From: Lepus europaeus
Lineage: Eukaryota; Chordata; Mammalia; Lagomorpha; Leporidae
Length of the DNA: 64,000 nucleotides
Reading direction: 5' to 3'
NCBI RefSeq assembly: GCF_033115175.1
Contig: NC_084831.1
Coordinates: forward strand, 13,223,138 to 13,287,137
A model generated the notes under the pieces. That model was not told where the DNA came from, did not search any database, and saw only the letters and a list, made by a program, of their open reading frames with translations. The position numbers were made by a program, and so were the translations under genes. The first letter of the stretch is position 1, and each line of letters starts with the position of its first letter. Below are positions 1 to 9,900 of the stretch, piece by piece.

Positions 1-245
1 AAATAAATTTAAAAATATATAGTTTTTAAAAATCCCTTCACATACTAGACAAACAGAAGAACTCACACTCTCACCAAAGCAAACGAGCAGCAGAGCCTTA
101 GTTACTAACCCCATATGTTAAGAAATTAAAACACCAGCAATGACATTAGTGAAATCAATGAAATTCTTCTGACCAAGAAAGGAAAGGATATGAATTAATG
201 GTTATGAAGCAGGTATCTAAGCCCAACAGTTTTTAAACCCCACTT

Positions 246-568
246 GGGGGGCCAGCACTGTGGTGTAGCAGGTAAAGCCTCAGTGGTGCCAGCATCCCAT
301 ATGGGTGTTGGTTTGAGTCCTGGTTGCTCCACTTCCAATCCAGCTGCCTGCTAATGTGCCTGGGAAAACAGTGGAAGATGGCCCAAGTGCTTGGGCCCCT
401 GCACCCATGTGTGAAACCTGGAAGAAGCTCCTGGTTTCAGATCGGCCCAGCTCTAGCCATTGTAGCCACTTGGAGAGCACCAGGAGATGGAAGAGATTCT
501 CTCTCCTTCTCTGTAACTCTTTCAAAATAACAAATAAATCTTAAAACAAAACAAAACCAAAAAAAAAT
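246..568 (+). mobile_element. C-repeat SINE (UBR4 intron 2)
   Basis: Head GGCCAGCACTGTGG, a tRNA-like promoter region, then a pyrimidine-rich part ending AACAAATAAATCTT and an A-rich tail. Confidence 0.9.
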
Positions 569-582
569 GAAAAACCTCATTT

Positions 583-848
583 GGCAGGCAAGTATTTGGA
601 ACCGCAGTTAAGCTGCCACATGGGACAACCCCACCCCACATTGAAGTGCCCACTTTAATCCTGGCTACCTTACTTCTGATACAGTTTCCTCTTAATGTGC
701 ATTCTGGAAGGCAGATGATGCTTAGTATGTGGGTTCCTGCTACCCCTGTGGGATATCCACATAGAATTCTGGGCTCCTGGGTTTAACCCCAGCCCAGACC
801 CACATCTGTCTATCTCACTGCCTTTCAAATAAAATGCAAATATATAAA
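583..848 (+). mobile_element. C-repeat SINE, diverged
   Basis: Starts within GGCAGGCAAGTATTTGG and ends CTTTCAAATAAAATGCAAATA. Well diverged from neighbours. Confidence 0.75.
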
Positions 849-1055
849 ATTTAACTCCCACTCTTTTATTAGCCTAGATCAGGGACCGTCTGGGGCCTCA
901 CCATCGCAGACAGCTGTCTCCACTCCTAGGTGAACTCTACTCTTAGAAGTGCTAAAACATGGACTTCATTAACAACTTGTTCAGACACTCTAACAAGAGA
1001 ACAAACAATCCTATTCACAAGCTCTCAGAAGGGAGTGACAGAGTGGAATACTTAC

Positions 1056-1153
1056 TGAGGCTGCAAACGGTTGTAATATAGTGTGTGGAAAGTGCAACAA
1101 AAGAGGAGTAGAATGGCTCATACTGCTTCTCATGGTGCAGGATTTCTGATTCA
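1056..1153 (-). CDS. UBR4: UBR4 coding exon 2
   Basis: The acceptor TTTTTTTGCAG precedes the exon and a strong GTAAG donor follows. The 98-nt exon stays open in the phase required by exon 1 and ends after CTC A, giving the Ser-Leu-Ile junction expected with exon 3 outside the window. No other exon candidate was seen between exons 1 and 2. Confidence 0.93.
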
Positions 1154-1576
1154 CTGCAAAAAAAAATAATTCGGACATTTACTTAGTGCTTACTATGTGT
1201 CAGGTACCCCTTTGTAGGCCCTGGCTTATTTAATTCTTTTGGCAATCCTACTTAGTAGGTAGTTTTATCATCTGCAAATTCAAGATTGAGAAAGCAAAGC
1301 TTCAAGAATTAAGTATCATGTTCAAGCTATCAGACTCAACATGATGAGGGGGAGCACTTGACACACTAATTATGAAGCCTCCTGGGACAACAACATCCCA
1401 CACAGGAGTGCCTGGGCTGGAGCCTTGGCTCCACTTCCAGTTCCAGTTTCCTGCTAATGTGTACCGTGGGAGGCAGCAGGTGACAGCCAAAGTACCTGGG
1501 CCCCTGCCACCCATGTGGGAGATCCGGATGGAGTTCTTGGTCTTGGTTGTTGCAGGACCAACAAGTGGATGATCGA

Positions 1577-1608
<32 letters not shown>

Positions 1609-3895
1609 CCTCCCTCCCTCTCTTTCCTTCTCTCCCTCCTCCCTTTCAAATAAAATGAAAGCAGAAGAGGAAGGAGAGGTGGGGATGGGGCAGGAGAAAT
1701 AGGGGAGGAAGAACAGCAAAGGTTAATATAAAGAAAACATCTTCAAATTCACTTAGAACATAAAGAAATGAGAAAAAACATAATACTACATTTTCCTATA
1801 TCACTGATTGGCAAATACCAAAAGCTAATTGATGACCAAAGAGAGTAAAGCAGGGAACTAAAATACTATTAGTGGGAATACAAATTAAATAATACATTTG
1901 GAAGATCAAACAAGGTTAGCCCATAATGTAGTTAATTTCACCAATGAAACAGTAGACACCAAACATGGAGGAAGGGTGGGGAGGTGCCTGATTTGATCAG
2001 TGTACACTGTACGCATCTGTCGAAATAGTGCACTATACCCCATAAAAGGTATACAAGTATACATGTGAACCCAAAAAATTTAACAAAAATTGGGGCTACT
2101 GTTGTGGCACAGCTGGGTAGGCCACTTGCGACACATCCCATATGAGCTCTGGTATGAGTCCCAGATGCTTCACTTTCGATTCAACTCTCTGCTAACACGC
2201 CAAGGAAAGCAGCAGAGAATGGCCCAAATACTGGGCCCCTGCTATCCACATGGGATTCCCAGATGGGAATTCTAGGCTCCTGGTTTCAGCCTGGCCCAGC
2301 ACTAGCTGTTGCAGCCATTTAGGGAGTGAACCAGCAGATGGAAGATCTCTTTGGTACTGAGCCCCTCCAACTCTCTCTGTAGCTCCGTCTTTCAAATAAA
2401 TAAATATTTACAAAGAAAAAAATTAAAATAAATTTCAAATAAAAATCAACAACTCAAGGTAAGAGAAATTATCTGATTTCTGGGGCCAATGTTGCGGTGC
2501 AGCAGGCTGGACTGCTACCCGCAATGCCGGCATCTTGTATGAGCACAGGTTCAAACTCTAGCTCGTCCACTTCCAATCCAGCTCCTTGCTAATGCGTTTG
2601 GGAAAGTGTAGAGAATGACACAAGTGCTTGGGCCCCTGCTACCCACCTGGGAGACCTGGATGGAGTTCCAGTCTCCTAGCTTCAGCCTGGCTAGGCCTAG
2701 CCACTGTGACCATTTGGGGACTGAGCCAGCGGGTGGAAGATATATGTATATATCTATATGTCTGTCTTCCCAGCTCCCATAACTCTGCCTTTCAAATAAA
2801 TAAATCTTTTTTTTTTTTTTTAAGAAATTATTTGAGCAGTGCTAAAGTCTGAAATTCACCAGGTACAGGTCATCCCCACCCTCCCCCTGTGTGAAGGCTA
2901 AAGCTAGATGACAACAGATGCAGTGACTTTTATCCCCACCCTTGTCCCACTGAGGAAATGCCCTCTTCCACCTCGGTCTAAGGCCTGGATACATGTAAAT
3001 CAGCTTCTCTACCAAATCAGATGCCAATCCACAATCCCTGAAATGTAAAGTCACTAAAATGTACATTAAATGAAAAGGGCAAAGAGATGTGACTAATAGC
3101 TTCCCTGGAGAAGCTTCCTAGCAAGAAGTATCAGCCTAGGAAGGGAAATGTAAGCAGAACTCCGTTCACTGCCAGCAAGACTATCCATCTGCCGAATGAA
3201 CACAGGAGTCAAAAACACCAATGTGGGGCCGGCGCTGTGGCACAGCAGGTAAAGCTGCCGCCTGCAGTGCTGGCATCCCATATGGGCGCCAGTTTGAGAC
3301 CCGGTTGCTCCACTTTCAATCCAGCTCTCTGCTATGGCCTGGGAAAGCAGTAGAAGATGGCCCAGGTGCTTGGGCCCCTGCACCCACGTGGGAGACCAAG
3401 AAGCTCCTGGCTTCTGGCTTTGCATCAGCCAAACTCCAGCCATTGTGGCCATATGAGGAGTGACCAGTGGATGGAAAATCTCTCTCTCTCTCTCTCTCTC
3501 TGCTTCTGTCTCTCTATAACTCTGTCTTTCAAATAAATAAAAACAAAAAGACTGATATTCGGAAGGCACCAATGTGAGTGACGAATCTCCTCTAAAAACA
3601 CTGAAGGTGAGGCTGGCGCTGTAGCACAGCAGGTTCCTGGAATGTTGCACTTCCATATGAGTACCTGCTTGACTCCCGGCTGCTCCACTTCCAATGCAGC
3701 TCCCTGCTAATGTACCTGGCAAAGCAGAGGAAGATGGCCCAAGTGCTTAAGCCCCTGCTACCCACATGAGACCTGGATGGAGTTCCTGGCTCCTGGCTTA
3801 AGCCTGGCCCACCCCCAGCCATTGGGACCATTTGGAGACTGAACCAGCAGATGGAAGATTCTCTTTCTCTCTCTATAACTGTCTTTCAAATAAAT

Positions 3896-3928
<33 letters not shown>

Positions 3929-6900
3929 CCACCACTGAGGAGTCTGCCACTTTACTATTTAGGGATCTATCAAGAATAAATGGTAATGTATCACAAAGTA
4001 GTCCTTTAGCTTAGACTAGCCCCTTATCAAGAAAAAAACTTATGCAGCACATATGATGTGTGAGGATCTTCCTGTTCACCAAAGGTCACTTCTCCTTATT
4101 TGTCAGGATAGATGAAAAGGAAGAAACAAAAACCTATAAATACCAAGCAACACTTAAAAGTTCATGTTGTATATCTGTCACCAAACTCCCAACTAAACCC
4201 TTCCTTCTACATTAGTTTTTCTTCCACTTCCATACTTGTACATGTCTATTCATTGTCAAAGGTTTCCCCACTCTATAATATAATGTTACGTCTTAATGAG
4301 CCATTTACCTTCTCTGCTTTATTTCAAAAGTTCATAGTCACTCACTCTTTTTTTTTTTTTTTTTTTTTCAGAATAGGTTTACTAAAGGTATGACAGAAAC
4401 TGTCAACCTTAAGGATGAATTTATTCTGTTTCATTCCTATTCTGATAATGAAACACACCCACAATGTAAGAATAAACTCATTTAATTGTCTCATTCAATG
4501 TCACCCCACTGTAATTTAACAAACACAACATCCTCCCCAAGATATATACAATAGTCTTTTTCTAGTAAAGAAAGAAGGGGCCGATGTTGAGGCATAGTGG
4601 GTTAAGCCACTGCCTGCGACACCAGCATCCCATATGGGCGCCAGTTCGTGTTCTGGCTGCTCTACTTATGAACCAGCTCCCTGCTAATGCACCTGGGAAA
4701 GCAGTAGAAGATGAGCCAAGTACTTGGGTCCCTGTGCCTACATGAGACTAGGATAAAGTGCCTGGCTCCTGGCTCTTGGCTTTGACCTGGTCCAGCCTTG
4801 GCTGTTGCAGCCATTTGGAGAGTGAACCAGCATGGAAGGTATCTGTCTCTATCCTCCTCTCTCTGTAACTCTGCCTTTCACATATATAAAAATGGAAGGA
4901 AGGAAGGAAGGAAGGGAGGGAGGGAGGGAGGGAGGGACTCTGGGGAAAGATAGACAATGAGAGAGAAAAAACAGAGCAGTCCTTAGTTCCACTCAAAATA
5001 TGCTTAGGGCGGCCGGTGCCACGGCTCACTAGGCTAATCTTCCGCCTGTGGCACCGGCACACCGGGTTCTAGTCCCGGTCGGGGTGCCGGATTCTGTCCC
5101 AGTTGCCCCTCTTCCAGCCCAGCTCTCTGCTGTGGCCCGGGAAGGCAGTGGAGAATGGCCCAAGTGCTTGGGCCCTGCACCCCATGGGAGACCAGGAGAA
5201 GCACCTGGCTCCTGGCTTCGGATCAGTGCGGTGCGCTGGTCGCAGCATGCCAGCCGTGGAAGCCATTGGAGGGTGAACCAATGGCAAAGGAAGACCTTTC
5301 TCTGTGTCTTTCTCTCTCACTGTCCACTCTGCCTGTCAAAAAAAAATAAAAATAAAAAATAATAATAAAAATAAAAATACTTAAAGGAGGCCGGCGCCGC
5401 GGCTCAATAGGCTAATCCTCCACCTGCGGCGCCGGCACACCGGGTTCTAGTCCCGGTCGGGGCGCCAGATTCTGTCCTGGTTGCCCCTCTTCCAGGCCAG
5501 CTCTCTGCTGTGGCCCGGGAGTGCAGTGGAGGATGGCCCAAGTGCTTGGGCCCTGCACCCCATGGGAGACCAGGACAAGCACCTGGCTTCGGACCAGTAT
5601 GGTGCACCGGCTGCAGCGTGCCGGTTGTGACGGCTATTGGAGGGTGAACCAACGGCAAAGGAAGACCTTTCTGTCTCTCTCACTGTCCACTCTGCCTGTC
5701 AAAAAATAAAAATAAAAAAATAAATACTTAAAGGAGGGAGTGCAGAATTAATTGACGTTGTCATATCTCTGGACTAAAGAAATAGCATGTACAAGTCACC
5801 TAGTAACATGTGCTGCCATACTTCCCTAAGAAACAGAACCAAAACACCAAATACTGAGAAACAAAAAAATGGAACAAAGAGCTACAGGTTGGTAGGAAGG
5901 GTCAGAATGAAGAAACCAAAGGCAAATATAACACAGTGGAAGAAGAAAAACAAACAGGCTTAAAGATGAAAGTCTGGGGCCAGCACTGTGGCATAATAGG
6001 TTAAGCCTCCGCCTGGAACACCAGCACCCCGTATGGGCACTGGTTTGATTCCTGACTGCTCTACTTCCAATCCAACTCCCTGCTAATGTACCTGGGAAAG
6101 CAGCAGAAGATGGCCCAAGGACTTGTGCCCCTGCACCCAAGTGGGAGACCGGAAGAAGCTCCTGGCTTTAGACCAGCCCAGCTCTGGCCATTGTGGCCAT
6201 CTGGGGAGTGAACCAGTGGATGGAAGACTGTCTACTCTCCCTCTCCCTCTGCCTCTCTGCTCTCTGTAACTATGGCATTCAAGCAAATAAATAAATCTTA
6301 AAAAAAAAAAAATGAAAGTTTGTCTTTCCTTGGGCTGGTCAAATTATCTTTCTGAAACACCTGCTTCGTCTAACAAACTTAGCAACAAAAGCACCACTGA
6401 GCCACAAACACTGCTGATAGCCAGGGAATCTGAAGCTTTTATAACCAGACCAAATAAATGCAGTGAGAATACAAAGGGGAGCAGCAGCGAAGCAGCCAGG
6501 TCAGAGAAAGACAATCTGATGTGTAAGTAAAAAAAGCACTGGCTAGGCTCTGGAAATGTCCAGCTCTTTTTGGGAAGAGATGGAAACCTAAGGAGGGGGC
6601 AAAATAAAAGACTAAGGATCCACCTCCCTTCGCCCTCTTGGGTAACAAACTACTTTTTTTTTTTTTGTAAGCTGTGGGAACTCCATAAGCCTCTTTCCTC
6701 TCACTAAATTCATGAGCTCCCAAGTACAGACTCCATTATGTTTGTTTCACGATACTTTCAACCATGCTTTATTCAGAAATGTGTGCATGTGCAGACACAA
6801 ACACACATACACACACATACACACACACATACACACATATATATACACACATACACATACACACACATACACACACACACACACCGCCATGTCAACCAAA

Positions 6901-9900
6901 GAACTGAAAGCTTTCGTTCAGATGCTTCCCTCACATTCTTGACAGATCTGTGGGAATGCGACACCAAAACATGGAAACATCACAAGGACTAACCTTGCAA
7001 TTACACACCATCTTTTGGTGGTGATACTGTTTTTTTCTGCCCTGTAGGTCCACTATCCACTGATATCCTATCGATATCATAAATTCAAAGGATCATTTCA
7101 TCCATGTGTCCTTTTCTCCTTTTCAAGATCTTTAGGAAATTTCTTCACATTGTCTAATGGAATGGTTCCAACAGCCTCCCTCTGCCCTGTTAGGGCTCTT
7201 TTCCCTGAATTCTGTGAAGTACCCAGGAGGCAGAGACTTGTAAAATCTGTCACTGAAGGGGCCAGGCCAGCCCAGGAGGGACTGGCTAGGGGAAAGAGCT
7301 ATGTTTCCTCATCTACACATTCAGGCAAACTGTTCAGGGACAAACACGCTCACCAGCACATCATGCCCAGAGTTAAGAAAGGAATTTTGGGGGCTGGTGT
7401 TGTGGTGCAGCGGGTAAAGCCACAGCCTACAGTACCAGCATCCCATATGGGTGCTGGTCCAAGTCTCAGCTGCTCCACTTCCAATCCAGCTCCCTGCTAA
7501 GGTGCATGGGAAAGCAACAGAAAGTGACCCAATCCTTGGGCCCCTGCCTCCATGTGGGAGACCTGGAAGAAGCTCCTGGCTTTGGCCTGGCCCAGCCCCA
7601 GCCATTGCAGCCATTTGGGGAGTGAACCAGCAGAACCAGAAGCTCTCTGTCTCTAACTCTCTCTGTAACACTTTCAAATAAAACAAAATAAATCTCAAAA
7701 AAAAAAAAAAAAAAAAGTAGAGTGGCGGAGGATCAAGGACTCTCTTAGAGCGTGTGTTATCACACCCCACAGTCAAAACAGAGAAATTCAGTGATAAGCA
7801 GGCTGCCAGATGGGAAGAGCTGGGATGACAGAGCCAGGACATCAAAACCGACAAGAGAGAGTAGACAACAGAAAAACAGAAGGTCTTTGGAGAAAAAGAA
7901 CACGGGGGGCCAGCACTGTGGCGTAGCAGGTAAAACCGCTGCCTGCAGTGCCGGCATTCCATATGGGCACCGGTTCGAGACCCAGTTGCTCTACTTTGAC
8001 CCAGCTCTCTGTTAAGACCTGGCAAAGCAGCAGAAGACAAGTCCTTGGGCACCTACACCCTCATGGGAGACCCAGAAGAAGCTCCTGGCTCCTGGCTTCA
8101 GATCAGCGCAACTCCAGCTGTTGCGGCCAATTGGGGCGTGAACCAGTGGATGGAAGACCTCTCCTTCTCTCTCTGTGTAACTCTTTCAAATAAATAAATC
8201 TTTAAAAAAGAGAGAGAGAGAGAAAAAACATGGCAGCATGACAGAAAGAAACAAGGGAACAACAGAAGATGGAAATGGTAACCACCCAAGCAGAGCCTAG
8301 AAAACAAAGTCCACCTCAACATCTATCAGTGGTGGCACTACACTCCGTGGGCTATAACTGGCAGTGCAATAAACACTTCCACAATTCTGAAATGCTTACT
8401 AACATCCAGAAAGGCAAATAAAACTTTTGAAGAACACAATACTGATAGCTATGCACGATCTGCACCCTCTAAGCTGAGGTTGGCAAACTTTGGGGCCTGG
8501 CATTGTGGCTCAGGTCAAGCCAGCACCTGCAATGCCAGCATCCTATATCAGAGTGCTGGTTAGAGTCCTGGCTACTCTGCTTCTGATCCAGCTTCCTGCT
8601 AATAAACCTGGGAGGGCAGCAGAAGACAGCCCAAATACTTGGGCCCCTGCCACGCATGTTGGGAGACTAGGATGGAGTTTCTGGCTCCTGGTTTTGGCCT
8701 AGCCCAGACCTGGCTATTGTAGTCATTGGGGGAGTAAGCCAGCAGATGGAAGATCTTTCTCTGTCCCTCTGCCTTTCTCTTTTTCTTTTTTTTTTTTTGA
8801 CAGGCAGAGTGGACAGTGAGAGAGACAGACAGAAAAAGGTCTTCCTTTTTGCCGCTGGTTCACCCTCCAATAGCCGTCACAACTGGCACGCTGCAGCCGG
8901 TGCACCGTACTGATCCGAAGGCAGGAGCCAGGTGCTTGTCCTGGTCTCCCCTGGGGTGCAAGGCCCAAGCACTTGGGCCATCCTCCACTGCACTCCCTGG
9001 CCACAGCAGAGAGCTGGCCTGGAAGAGGGGCAACTGGGACAAGATCCGGAGCCCCGACCGGGACTAGAACCCGGTGTGCCGGCGCCACTAGGTGGAGGAT
9101 TAGCCTAGTGAGCCAAAGCGCCGGCCCCCTCTGCCTTTCAAATAAATAAAGAAATCTTTTTAAAACAATATTTTGAACAGAGCCACATCCATTCATTAAT
9201 CTACAATACTGTGGATGGCTACTGTCACGCCACAGTGGCAGCGTAGAGCAGTCTGCAAACAGACCACAGGATCTACAATTATTTACTACCTGGCCTTTGC
9301 AGAACATTGCCTGACTTGTGCTCTATGCCAAACTAACACCTGCTACATTTAATTGTTATCACTTTAAAGAACTTCTAAGCCAAACACTTCTCCAGGAAAT
9401 TTTTCTTAAGATGATATTCTGGGGGCAAACACTGTTGCACCATGGATTACGATGCCACTTGGGACGCCTGCATTCCATATCGGAGCGCACGTTCAAGTCC
9501 TGCCTCCTCCACTTGCTGTCCAGCCTCCTGCTGATGCAGACCCCAGAAAGCAGGAGAGAGTGACTCAACTTCCTGGGTTTCTTACACCCATGTAGAAGGT
9601 CCACGTGGCTCCAGCCTTAGTAGTCGCAGACATTAGGGAGTGAACCAGTGGAAGGAAGATCATTCACCGGCTCTCCCTCCTTCTCCCCTCCACTGTACTA
9701 CTCTCCCTTTCCCACGGGAGACCTGGATGGAATTCTAGGCTCCTGGCTTCAACCTGGCACAGCTCTGGCAGTTGCAGCCACTGGGGGAGTAAATCAGCAG
9801 ACTGAGGCTCTCTCTTGCTCTCTCTCCTCATCTCCCTCTCTGTAACCCTATCTTTCAAATAGTCTTTTTAAAAAATTAAAATAAACATTAAAAAAAAACC

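Noticed and set aside
1-1055. Search for UBR4 exon 3 at the left edge
   Set aside because: No sequence on the minus strand between the edge and exon 2 encodes the expected continuation; exon 3 must lie outside the window.
3227-3330. tRNA gene-like head with a B-box (GAGACCCGG-type) sequence, repeated many times
   Set aside because: The SINE heads are tRNA-derived pol III promoters but lack a foldable acceptor stem and mature tRNA structure.
6712-6992. Thr/His- and Cys/Val-rich open frames on both strands
   Set aside because: Translations of the CA/TG microsatellite in UBR4 intron 1.
7321-8052. 243-codon and similar frames with recurring GPSS-AFPGHSREL or LLVHSPDG-like peptides across the window
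   Set aside because: These peptides are translations of C-repeat SINEs, as shown by their recurrence at dozens of sites on both strands.
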